Source of the DNA: Mesorhizobium sp. YIM 152430
GTDB taxonomy: Bacteria > Pseudomonadota > Alphaproteobacteria > Rhizobiales > Rhizobiaceae
Length of the DNA: 64,000 nt
Assembly: GCF_029210365.1 (NCBI RefSeq)
Contig: NZ_JARGES010000001.1
Coordinates: 1 to 64,000, forward strand
Reading direction: 5' to 3'
Positions within the stretch are counted from its first letter, which is position 1, and every line of letters starts with the position of its first letter. The position numbers and the translations under genes were made by a program. The notes beneath the pieces were generated by a model. That model did no database searches. It was not told the DNA's origin and saw nothing but the letters and a program-made list of their open reading frames with translations. This document shows positions 47,280 to 54,515 of this stretch, piece by piece.

Positions 47280-47615
47280 ATGGCTTCATCCACCACCACC
47301 GCCAAAGTTCGGGCCAACGACGCCAAGACCAAGGCCGAACTCGAGGCCGAGATCGAGCGCCTGAAGAGCGATGTGACGAAGCTGAAGGACCAGCTCAGCG
47401 AGACCGGCCAGCGCACCTATCGCTCCGCACAACGCGCGGCGTCGTCGGGGCTGGAAAGCGTCAAGGCGCGCAGCGAAGCGGCCATCGAGGACATTCGCGG
47501 ACAGGCGAAGGATTACGAGGCCCAGCTCGAAGAGGCCGTGCGTGAGAAGCCGATCAGTTCGCTTGCCATCGCCGCCGGCGTCGGTTTCGTGCTCGCCCTT
47601 CTGACGCGCCGCTGA
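47280..47615 (+). CDS. DUF883/YqjD-ElaB-like membrane-anchored protein
   Basis: A 111-residue protein with a long charged coiled-coil-like N-terminal helix (KAELEAEIERLKSDVTKLKD) and one C-terminal transmembrane helix ending LALLTRR. This matches the DUF883 family, whose E. coli members bind ribosomes at the membrane in stationary phase. The ATG at 47280 follows CAGGAG. A perfect EcfG promoter is directly upstream and two more envelope genes follow closely. Confidence 0.85.
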   Translation: MASSTTTAKVRANDAKTKAELEAEIERLKSDVTKLKDQLSETGQRTYRSAQRAASSGLESVKARSEAAIEDIRGQAKDYEAQLEEAVREKPISSLAIAAGVGFVLALLTRR

Positions 47616-47623
47616 GCCGACGC

Positions 47624-48088
47624 ATGTTCGGCACGCTCATCGCATCCATCGTAGCCGGCGAGACGGCCGACATCATCGGACGCACGAAGCGCATGGCAAT
47701 CGCCTATGCGGTAGCCGGCCTCCTCGTGCTGTTCGGCGTGATGTTCGGTCTGATCGCGCTTTATGTCTGGGTGGCGGGTCACTGGGGACCGATCGTGGCC
47801 GCACTGGCGCTTGCCGGTGCCTTCGTCGTGCTCGCGATCCTCGTCATCGTCATTCATAGTTCGAGCGCCAAGCGGCAGGCGCGAGAAGCGTCGAAACGAC
47901 GCTCGGTCGACGCCAAGGCGATTGCCGCCACGGCCGCCGTCGCGGCCTTGCCTGCCCTGCTCGCCAAGCGCGGCTCCGCTGTCGCGCTGATCGTGCCGGT
48001 GCTCGGGATGGTCGGCTATCTGATCTACAAGGAAAACGCGAAGCCGGGCGGCGGGCGGCGCCCGCGCGATCCGCACAACCGACCGTAA
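47624..48088 (+). CDS. Holin-superfamily-III-like (DUF1469-type) membrane protein
   Basis: A 154-residue protein with two central transmembrane helices (AYAVAGLLVLFGVMFGLIAL and the next hydrophobic stretch), and a third near residue 130 (VALIVPVLGMVGYLIY). It resembles the 'phage holin family' proteins widely encoded next to DUF883 genes; there is no phage context here and the name is only structural. It begins eight bases after the YqjD-like gene, so it shares its stress promoter. Confidence 0.72.
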   Translation: MFGTLIASIVAGETADIIGRTKRMAIAYAVAGLLVLFGVMFGLIALYVWVAGHWGPIVAALALAGAFVVLAILVIVIHSSSAKRQAREASKRRSVDAKAIAATAAVAALPALLAKRGSAVALIVPVLGMVGYLIYKENAKPGGGRRPRDPHNRP

Positions 48089-48103
48089 CAGGAGGGAAGC
48101 GCC

Positions 48104-48337
48104 ATGGACGACAAGGTCAAAGTCAACCCGACGGAAGCCCGGCAGGGCCGCAAGGGCACGCATGTTCTGACGATCCTGATCGTCGCCCTCGTTCTGGCCG
48201 GCATTGTCGGCTGGGCTGTCGGGCTCTTCGGCGGCGCCATCGAACCGGACGAGCCGGTCGGCGGCGCACCGACGGAGCAGCCGGCCGAGGCACCGGGCGG
48301 CATCGACACGCCGGTCGAGGGCGAGCCGGCCGAATAG
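48104..48337 (+). CDS. Small single-pass membrane protein with acidic tail
   Basis: A 77-residue protein with a basic N-terminus, one helix (LTILIVALVLAGIVGWAVGL) and an acidic Pro/Glu/Gly-rich tail (IEPDEPVGGAPTEQPAEA). Preceded by CAGGAGGG. It is 15 bases after the holin-like gene, the third member of the EcfG-driven set. Function unknown. A strong bidirectional terminator follows. Confidence 0.72.
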   Translation: MDDKVKVNPTEARQGRKGTHVLTILIVALVLAGIVGWAVGLFGGAIEPDEPVGGAPTEQPAEAPGGIDTPVEGEPAE

Positions 48338-48356
48338 GCCGGACTGCAAGTCATCG

Positions 48357-48387
48357 AAAAGGGGCGCCCGCCGCAGCGCCCCTTTTT
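48357..48387 (+). terminator. Bidirectional intrinsic terminator
   Basis: AAAAGGGGCGC and GCGCCCCTTTT form an 11-bp stem with an 8-base loop plus an extra T. A-run and T-run on the two sides serve both the envelope operon and the convergent lipid kinase gene. Confidence 0.85.
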
Positions 48388-48412
48388 CAATGGCGCATTT
48401 GCGTTTCAAGGG

Positions 48413-49327
48413 TCAGGCTTTATCCACCAGTGCCGGACGCAGCACTTTCAGCGCGCCGGGATGGATCGCGACCTCGACCTTCGGTTCGAGCCTGCACAAC
48501 TCGCCATCGATCACACAGCGAAATTTCCGGTGGGACGACAGGATGTGCATCGTGACCGACTGCGTCTGATGGATCTCGACCTGATCGTTGGTTTTCCACC
48601 TGCCAAGCGCCATCATGGCGAAGAAGGCGAACATCTCGCGTCGCGAGCGCGCCTTGGTGATGTAGATGCCCAGCGTCCCGCCATCGGGCGTATCGGTGTA
48701 TGGAATGTGGCCTTCTCCGTAGAGATTGTTGGTGATGCCGATGGAGGACGTGCGCGTCTCGACCTCCGTGCCGCCCGGCATTTCCAGCCTGACGCGGATG
48801 CGGGGCGGGTTCAGGACCGCGCCGATGGCCGCCTGCGCGGACGCCCTGATCTTGCCCAGGCGCGAGGCGAATTCGCGTTGCTCGCGCAGATGCACGAGCT
48901 TGGCGTGCATCCCGAGCGAATATTGATGGACGAAGGGACGGCCGTTCGCAGTCGCGATGTCGACATCGGATACCGGTGCCACGGCAAGCGCATCGAGCGC
49001 GCCGCTCAGATCCAGCGGCACCTGGAGGCTGCGCGCGAAAAGGTTCATCGTGCCGGCCGGCAAGACGGCAAGCACCTTGCCCGTGTTCATCAGCCTGGCG
49101 GCCGCGCCGGAAACGCTGCCGTCGCCCCCGCCGATCAGCACGCCCTCGACCTTTTCGTCGGAGACTGCCTTGTCGAGCTCCGATTCGAGTTCCTTGCCCT
49201 GGACGAGCACGACATCGACGGTATGCCCCCCGGCAGCGAACTTCTCCCTTATCTCCTCCGAAAGCGCGCCGGTGTCGGCGGTGCGGAGCGTGCCACCTTC
49301 GCTGTTGAGGATCGCCTTGAAATGCAA
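48413..49327 (-). CDS. Diacylglycerol kinase family lipid kinase
   Basis: A 304-residue enzyme with the DAGK catalytic signature LIGGGDGSVSGAAARLM near residue 75 and LPAGTMNLFARSL soon after. Related enzymes (YegS, DgkB) phosphorylate diacylglycerol, phosphatidylglycerol or sphingoid bases; the lipid here is unknown. The best start is a TTG at 49327 (giving MHFKAILNSEGG) with AAGGGTG upstream; a longer frame to 49450 is not family-like. It is divergent from the PRC-barrel gene, within the stress island. Confidence 0.82.
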   Translation of the reverse strand: MHFKAILNSEGGTLRTADTGALSEEIREKFAAGGHTVDVVLVQGKELESELDKAVSDEKVEGVLIGGGDGSVSGAAARLMNTGKVLAVLPAGTMNLFARSLQVPLDLSGALDALAVAPVSDVDIATANGRPFVHQYSLGMHAKLVHLREQREFASRLGKIRASAQAAIGAVLNPPRIRVRLEMPGGTEVETRTSSIGITNNLYGEGHIPYTDTPDGGTLGIYITKARSRREMFAFFAMMALGRWKTNDQVEIHQTQSVTMHILSSHRKFRCVIDGELCRLEPKVEVAIHPGALKVLRPALVDKA

Positions 49328-49438
49328 CTCATCACCCTTTCGCGCCTGGTTGCGATGCGTGTCGGCGGGGAAATGGGTGGAGGGACCGCGTGGTTCCGTT
49401 GGGTGCTCGCGGAATCGTGTTCGCTCGCCGATTTCGGC

Positions 49439-49463
49439 GGAACATCTCAAGGAACGTGGCGTT
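49439..49463 (+). promoter_or_regulatory. EcfG-type promoter for the PRC-barrel protein
   Basis: GGAAC (49439-49443), 16 bases, CGTT (49460-49463), a full match to the EcfG consensus, about 92 bases before the start codon. Confidence 0.75.
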
Positions 49464-49554
49464 GTGGCAGTGTGAGAGGCCGCGACACCCGCCCCCTGCG
49501 AAAAGTTCGGACATCGCGGCCGTGCAATGGAACATGCACAAGGAGAGAAATACC

Positions 49555-50634
49555 ATGATCCGCACCCTTTTGGCGACTACCGCAATTGCAACTCTGCTTT
49601 CAACCGGCGCCTTCGCGCAGACGATGGCGCCCGAGACGACCGATCCAGGCATGACCCCGGCCCCCGAGGCTCCGGCAGAAGCCGTCGAGACGCCCGGCCC
49701 GCAGCCCATCGAAGGCCATCTGGCTTCCAACATCATCGGCGAGAACGTCTATAACGGCGTTGGAGACGATGCCGAGAACATCGGCACGGTGAACGACATC
49801 GTTCTCGACGCAAATGGGCAGGCTTCGCTCGTCGTCGTCGGCGTCGGTGGCTTCCTGGGCCTCGGCCAGAAGGATGTGGCACTCGAATATGAGACGCTCG
49901 AATGGGCGCAGCGCGAGGACGGCACGACCTGGCTCGTCGCCTCGACGACGCGCGAGCAGCTCGAGCAGCAGGAAGCGTTCGACCGTGACCTTTACGATCC
50001 GGACGATGCCGAAGGCATGGCTGCGACCGGCGCCGCGACGGGCGCTGCCGCAACGACGGATACGGCGGCCGACACGGCTGGCGAGGCGGTGGAAGACACC
50101 GCGGATGCTGCCGGCGAAATGGCCGACGATGCAGGCGACAGCATGGCCGAGATGGCCGACGATGCCGAAGACGCCATGACCGACGACACCGCAGCAGCCC
50201 CGGCCGAGAACGACGCAGCGATGTCCGACGACACGGCCATGGACGATGACGCCGCCACCACCGACGATACGGCCACGGCTGCAATCGACCGCACGACGCT
50301 GACCGAAGTGGATTCGGCCGGCCTCAGCGCCGACGAACTCATCGGCACCACGGTTTACGGCGCCAATGAAGAAAATGTCGGCTCGATCAACGACGTCGTT
50401 CTCGAAGGCGATTCGGTCGACTTCGTCACCATCGACGTCGGCGGCTTCCTCGGTCTCGGCGCAAAGACCGTTGCCGTGGACATGGACAACCTCGCCTTCA
50501 TGACGGACGAGGACGGAGAGATGTATCTCTACACTTCGTTCACGCAGGAGCAGCTCGAAGCTCAGCCGGAATATGACGAGGCGACCTTCGCCGACGCACG
50601 CGACGAGCAGCTTCTCGTCAACCCGGCGAACTGA
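49555..50634 (+). CDS. Exported protein with two PRC-barrel domains and an acidic linker
   Basis: A 359-residue protein with a signal peptide (LLATTAIATLLSTGAFA). Two PRC-barrel-like modules, about residues 55-125 and 285-345, share the motif IxVGGFLGLGxK (VVGVGGFLGLGQK and TIDVGGFLGLGAK). Between them is a low-complexity linker of about 120 residues made mostly of Asp, Ala, Thr and Met. PRC-barrel proteins of this type are recurrent, highly expressed stress proteins in Rhizobiales; function unknown. AAGGAGAG precedes the ATG, an EcfG-type promoter lies upstream and a terminator follows. Confidence 0.82.
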   Translation: MIRTLLATTAIATLLSTGAFAQTMAPETTDPGMTPAPEAPAEAVETPGPQPIEGHLASNIIGENVYNGVGDDAENIGTVNDIVLDANGQASLVVVGVGGFLGLGQKDVALEYETLEWAQREDGTTWLVASTTREQLEQQEAFDRDLYDPDDAEGMAATGAATGAAATTDTAADTAGEAVEDTADAAGEMADDAGDSMAEMADDAEDAMTDDTAAAPAENDAAMSDDTAMDDDAATTDDTATAAIDRTTLTEVDSAGLSADELIGTTVYGANEENVGSINDVVLEGDSVDFVTIDVGGFLGLGAKTVAVDMDNLAFMTDEDGEMYLYTSFTQEQLEAQPEYDEATFADARDEQLLVNPAN

Positions 50635-50656
50635 TCGACGCTGATTGCGACTGGAG

Positions 50657-50683
50657 AAGGCCCGGAAATTCCGGGCCTTTTTC
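50657..50683 (+). terminator. Intrinsic terminator after the PRC-barrel gene
   Basis: AAGGCCCGGAA and TTCCGGGCCTT, separated by one A (the inner pairs will open into a loop), followed by TTT. It lies between the convergent PRC-barrel and sulfatase-like genes. Confidence 0.8.
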
Positions 50684-50704
50684 ATGCGTCCCGATTTCGA
50701 TCCT

Positions 50705-52246
50705 TCAGGCTCCGGGCAGTGGCGCAAATGGTCCGACCGGGCCGTCCTGCGTCAGTTCGCCGAGCGCCAGCGACTGGTCGAGATGCGTCGCGCGCCAGGA
50801 AAGAAGCTGCTCGAGCATCTCGACATGAATGTCGCGACAGTCGGGATCGCGCGATCGGTCGACCGTCTCGAACGGATCGGTTTGCAAATCGAACAGGAGC
50901 GACGGCGCGGCGGCGAAATGGACGAGCTTGTAGCGTTCGCCGCGCAGGACGCCGAGATTCGCGCTGCGCGGCGGAGCCTGCATCTTCCTCGAACTCGTGC
51001 CGGGGGAGACGCGGAAGTCGAACTCGAAATGTGCGTGCCGCCGCCAGTCGGCTGGCATCTTTCCGTCGAGAAAGGGCAACAGGCTCTTGCCGTCGAGCCA
51101 AGGCTGGTCCGGCAGATTCATCAGGTCGAGGAGGGTCGGAAAAAGGTCGACCGCCTCGGTGAAAAGCGTGACCCCTGCCCCCCGCGCCTTGCGGCGCGGA
51201 TCGCGGATGACGAGCGGCACATGGTAGCTGCCGTCGAAATATCCGCCCTTGCCGAGAGAAAAATGGTCACCCATCAGTTCGGCATGATCGCCGGTGAGAA
51301 TGACGATCGTGTCGTCCCACTGGCCCGTCGCCTTCAGATGCTCGAAGAGGCGGCCGAGTTGCGCATCGACCTCCGAGATCATGCCGTAATAGAGCGCCTT
51401 GATCTGCCGGAAATCCGCATCCGTCAGGTCGCGCACCTTGCCCTTGCGGCCGGGCAGGAACTTGCCCGTTTTCGTCCGCTGGAGCTCGGCGGCGACGAAA
51501 GGGTGAACCTTTGCTTCGATCTTCGGAGCGGCGGCACGGGCAAAGCCGCCGCAATCGTTTGGATCGTACATGGTGTTGTAGGGCGCAGGCACGGCGAAGG
51601 GCGGATGCGGGCGGATGAAGGAGAGATGCGCGAACCAGCCGCCTTCCTGCGCGCCGTGCCAGCGCATGAACGCGTCAGTCATGAAAGCCGTCTCGGTCTG
51701 GTCGGCGGAATAGACGGGCGGCGAGGCGTCGATCGCCTTCCGCCCATTGGCGGGGCGATGGATGTCGGGCGAGCCCATCGAGACGTCGATGCCCTGCGCC
51801 GCCAGCCAAGCCAGCCATTGACGCTGATGCTCGGGCAGCAACTGGCCGACCGAAAAACCGGGCAGGATTCCCTCATAGCCCTTCAGCGCGGGATCGTTCG
51901 CATCGTGCCGGCGTGGATCGGGCGCGACGTCGGTATAGCCGAAAAGCGTCGGATCGTAGCCGGCGCGGCGGGCGGCGCGGGCGATGTTGTCGTGACGATC
52001 GTCGAGCGGCGTGCCGTTGCGGCAGACGCGGTTGTTCATCTGGTAGAGGCCGGTATAGATGCACGCGCGCGCCGGCGCGCAGGGCGCTGCATTGGCGAAA
52101 TGGCGCAGAAATACCGTGCCCTCGCCCGCCAGCCGATCGACATTGGGTGTCTGGATCAGCCGATTGCCTGCGACCCCGAGCGCATCACCGCGCCACTGGT
52201 CGCAGGTGACGAACAGGATGTTGGGACGCGCTTTCCGCCTGGCCAT
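50705..52246 (-). CDS. Sulfatase-fold phosphonate monoester hydrolase-like enzyme
   Basis: A 513-residue alkaline phosphatase superfamily hydrolase. The sulfatase motif CxPxR is present as Cys56-Ala-Pro-Ala-Arg60, so formylglycine maturation is expected. Metal ligands are in FVTCDQWRGD and LTGDHAELMGDH. Segments such as NGTPLDDRHDNIARAARRAG (partial) and DVAPDPR closely resemble the Rhizobium phosphonate monoester hydrolase, a promiscuous enzyme that also cleaves phosphodiesters and sulfate esters. No signal peptide, so it is cytoplasmic. No formylglycine-generating enzyme is in the window. An interlocked inverted repeat lies just upstream of its start. Confidence 0.83.
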   Translation of the reverse strand: MARRKARPNILFVTCDQWRGDALGVAGNRLIQTPNVDRLAGEGTVFLRHFANAAPCAPARACIYTGLYQMNNRVCRNGTPLDDRHDNIARAARRAGYDPTLFGYTDVAPDPRRHDANDPALKGYEGILPGFSVGQLLPEHQRQWLAWLAAQGIDVSMGSPDIHRPANGRKAIDASPPVYSADQTETAFMTDAFMRWHGAQEGGWFAHLSFIRPHPPFAVPAPYNTMYDPNDCGGFARAAAPKIEAKVHPFVAAELQRTKTGKFLPGRKGKVRDLTDADFRQIKALYYGMISEVDAQLGRLFEHLKATGQWDDTIVILTGDHAELMGDHFSLGKGGYFDGSYHVPLVIRDPRRKARGAGVTLFTEAVDLFPTLLDLMNLPDQPWLDGKSLLPFLDGKMPADWRRHAHFEFDFRVSPGTSSRKMQAPPRSANLGVLRGERYKLVHFAAAPSLLFDLQTDPFETVDRSRDPDCRDIHVEMLEQLLSWRATHLDQSLALGELTQDGPVGPFAPLPGA

Positions 52247-52254
52247 GAAGCTCT

Positions 52255-52289
52255 CCGATTGAACAATCGGCAAGCGATTGTTCGACAAT
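52255..52289. promoter_or_regulatory. Interlocked inverted repeats, candidate operator
   Basis: GAACAATCG (52261-52269) and CGATTGTTC (52275-52283) are perfect 9-base arms with 5 bases between. The left arm also belongs to CCGATTG-AA-CAATCGG (52255-52270), and the right arm to ATTGT-TCG-ACAAT (52277-52289). The half-site ATTGTTC/GAACAAT thus recurs. The site is 9-43 bases upstream of the sulfatase-like start and between it and the divergent dioxygenase operon, as expected of a dimeric repressor operator. Confidence 0.5.
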
Positions 52290-52402
52290 AGAGAACGGTC
52301 CATTCTGCCGAACGGTCTTCCAATCCGCTCCCGATGGCCGACATATGGCCCATGGATCACGCGCGGCGCAATCGCCGTGCAAACCGAGGGAAGGGAATCG
52401 AC

Positions 52403-53335
52403 ATGATCGACCAGATCAAAGGGCTCCACCACGTCACCGCGATGGCGCGCGACGCGCGCGAGAACAACCGCTTCTATACCGAAACGCTCGGCCTGCGCCG
52501 GGTGAAGAAGACCGTCAATTTCGACGCGCCGGACGTCTACCACCTCTATTACGCCGATGGCGCGGGAACGCCGGGCACGGTGATGACCTATTTTCCCTTC
52601 CCCAACGCCGCGCGCGGCCGTCCGGGAACGGGGGAAGTCGGAACCACGGTGTTTTCGGTGCCCGAGGGCTCCCTGCCCTTCTGGGAAAAGCGGCTGGCCG
52701 ACAAGGGCGTCGGCGGCATCGCGCCGTCGAACCGCTTCGGCGAGAACGTGCTGCGCTTCGAAGGGCCTGACGGCGACGGGCTGGCACTGGTCGAGACGAG
52801 CGGCGACGATCGCGCGCCGTGGACCGGCAATGGCGTTACCGCCGACCATGCCATTCGCGGCTTCCGCTCGGTGTCGATGCGGCTGCGGGATACCGAGCGC
52901 CAGGCTGAACTCCTGACTGCTATGGGCTACAGGGAGACGGCCAAGGAAGGCGCGGTGCGCCGCTTCGCCGTCGAAGGCGGCAACGCGGCCAACATTGTCG
53001 ACCTAGAAGCGCATCCCTTGATGAATCCGGGCCAGCAAGGCGCCGGCTCGGTCCATCACGTCGCCTTCGCGGTCGAGAACCGCGAGGCGCAGCTTGCCGT
53101 GCGCAAGGCGCTGATGGAAACCGGCCAGCAGATCACGCCGGTCATCGACCGGGACTATTTCTGGGCGATCTATTTCCGCACGCCGGGCGGCGTCCTGTTC
53201 GAGGTCGCGACCAACGAGCCGGGCTTCGACCGCGACGAGGATGCCGCGCATCTGGGCGAGGCGCTGAAGTTGCCGAAGCAGCACGAGCATCTGCGGCCCT
53301 ATCTCGAACAGAACCTCCAGCCGATCGATGCGTGA
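52403..53335 (+). CDS. VOC-family ring-cleaving dioxygenase (MhqO-like)
   Basis: A 310-residue protein with two vicinal-oxygen-chelate modules. Metal-ligand candidates are His in KGLHHVTAM at the start, His in SVHHVAFAV near residue 214 and Glu in VLFEVATNEPGF near residue 270. Relatives such as MhqO are induced by quinones and thought to open hydroquinone rings. GGGAAGGGA precedes the ATG at 52403. It begins an operon with an alpha/beta hydrolase and an acetyltransferase, similar to Mhq-type sets. The exact substrate is unknown. Confidence 0.82.
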   Translation: MIDQIKGLHHVTAMARDARENNRFYTETLGLRRVKKTVNFDAPDVYHLYYADGAGTPGTVMTYFPFPNAARGRPGTGEVGTTVFSVPEGSLPFWEKRLADKGVGGIAPSNRFGENVLRFEGPDGDGLALVETSGDDRAPWTGNGVTADHAIRGFRSVSMRLRDTERQAELLTAMGYRETAKEGAVRRFAVEGGNAANIVDLEAHPLMNPGQQGAGSVHHVAFAVENREAQLAVRKALMETGQQITPVIDRDYFWAIYFRTPGGVLFEVATNEPGFDRDEDAAHLGEALKLPKQHEHLRPYLEQNLQPIDA

Positions 53336-53342
53336 GGCCACG

Positions 53343-53963
53343 ATGACAACCGAGAGCTACAAGCACCGCATCGAGGGCGGGGGCGAGAACGCGCCTCTCC
53401 TCTTCACCTTCCACGGAACGGGCGGCGACGAGCACCAGTTTCCCGACCTCGCCCGCGACCTGATGCCGTCGGCGACCATCGTCTCGCCGCGCGGCGACGT
53501 TTCGGAAGGCGGCGCGCTGCGCTTCTTCCGCCGCACCGCCGAGGGCGTCTACGACATGGAGGACCTCGCCCTGCGCACCAAGCGCATGGCCGGTTTCATC
53601 GAGGCGATGGTTGCCGAGCGCCGGCCGAGCGCCGTGGTCGGGCTCGGCTATTCGAACGGGGCGAACATCCTCGCCTCGGTCATCTTCGCGCGGCCCGATC
53701 TTTTTGCCGGCGCCGTGCTGATGCACCCCCTGATCCCGTTCCAGCCGCAGGTGGAAGGCTCGCTGTCCGGCACGTCGATCCTCATCACCGCCGGACGCAA
53801 GGACCCGATCTGCCCGCCGAACCTGACCAACCGGCTGGAAAGCTATCTTCAGGGCCTTAACGCCGGTGTCGAAACCGTCTGGCATGACGGCGCACATGAA
53901 GTTCGGCCGGTCGAAATCGAGGCGGCGCGGCAATTCCTGCGCAAATGGGAGGCGGCAAAATGA
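53343..53963 (+). CDS. Alpha/beta hydrolase, carboxylesterase/phospholipase type (MhqD-like)
   Basis: A 206-residue serine hydrolase. The nucleophile is in GLGYSNGANI (residue about 104), the aspartate in TAGRKDPICPP and the histidine in HDGAHEVRP; the oxyanion region FHGTGGDEHQF is near the N-terminus. It follows the dioxygenase by seven bases and is coupled to the next gene by ATGA. In MhqO/MhqD-type pairs the hydrolase is thought to act on the ring-cleavage product or on quinone adducts. Confidence 0.82.
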   Translation: MTTESYKHRIEGGGENAPLLFTFHGTGGDEHQFPDLARDLMPSATIVSPRGDVSEGGALRFFRRTAEGVYDMEDLALRTKRMAGFIEAMVAERRPSAVVGLGYSNGANILASVIFARPDLFAGAVLMHPLIPFQPQVEGSLSGTSILITAGRKDPICPPNLTNRLESYLQGLNAGVETVWHDGAHEVRPVEIEAARQFLRKWEAAK

Positions 53964-54247
53964 GTGAAATTGAACGCGAGGACGGCAGTTCCAAAGGGCG
54001 CTATTTCCTCAACGGACCGGATGGCGAAATTGCCGAGATGACCTATTCCAAGGTCGGCGCGAGCCAGATCATCATCGATCACACGGAGGTGCCCGATGCC
54101 TTTCGCGGACAGGGCGTCGGGTTGAGGCTCGTCGAGCAGGCCGTCGCGGATGCGCGCGCCGAGGGCAAGACCATCATCCCGCTCTGCCCCTTTGCCGCGG
54201 CGCAATTCCGCAAACATGCCGAATGGGCCGACGTCCTGAAACGGTAA
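53960..54247 (+). CDS. GNAT-family acetyltransferase, short (YjdJ-like)
   Basis: A 95-residue minimal GNAT protein. The acetyl-CoA loop is in DAFRGQGVGLRLVEQAV, and the C-terminus IIPLCPFAAAQFRKHAEW holds the conserved cysteine of this short subfamily. It overlaps the hydrolase stop (ATGA), so it is the third gene of the dioxygenase operon. Substrate unknown. Confidence 0.82.
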   Translation: MSEIEREDGSSKGRYFLNGPDGEIAEMTYSKVGASQIIIDHTEVPDAFRGQGVGLRLVEQAVADARAEGKTIIPLCPFAAAQFRKHAEWADVLKR

Positions 54248-54310
54248 ACGGGCTTTCCTTCGCGAACGGGCGCCATAGGTCAGTGGAAACCCAACGCGAA
54301 GGAGTATGTC

Positions 54311-54514
54311 ATGGACAATGTCTACAAGAAGATCGAGATCGTCGGCTCTTCGAAAAGCTCGATCGAAGATGCGATCCAGGGTGCCGTATCGCGCGCCAGT
54401 TCGACGTTGAACAATGTCGACTGGTTCGAGGTCAGCGAAATCCGCGGCCATGTCGAAAACGGCAAGATCGCGCATTATCAGGTCGGGCTGAAGATCGGCT
54501 TCAAGCTGGAATAG
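54311..54514 (+). CDS. Dodecin-family flavin-binding protein
   Basis: A 67-residue protein matching dodecin, a dodecameric flavin-storage protein. Family features are YKKIEIVGSSKSSIEDAIQGA (partial), the flavin-stacking tryptophan in NNVDWFEV, and YQVGLKIGFKLE at the end. CGAAGGAG precedes the ATG. It may buffer FMN for the neighbouring oxidoreductases. It converges on the subtilase gene with one base between stops. Confidence 0.9.
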   Translation: MDNVYKKIEIVGSSKSSIEDAIQGAVSRASSTLNNVDWFEVSEIRGHVENGKIAHYQVGLKIGFKLE

Positions 54515-54515
54515 G

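Noticed and set aside
47624-48088. Prophage remnant, because of the holin-like protein
   Set aside because: No other phage gene nearby; this protein type is a regular chromosomal partner of DUF883 genes.
49980-50290. Tandem DNA repeats in the PRC-barrel gene
   Set aside because: The region is low in complexity at protein level, but the DNA units are irregular and not true repeats.
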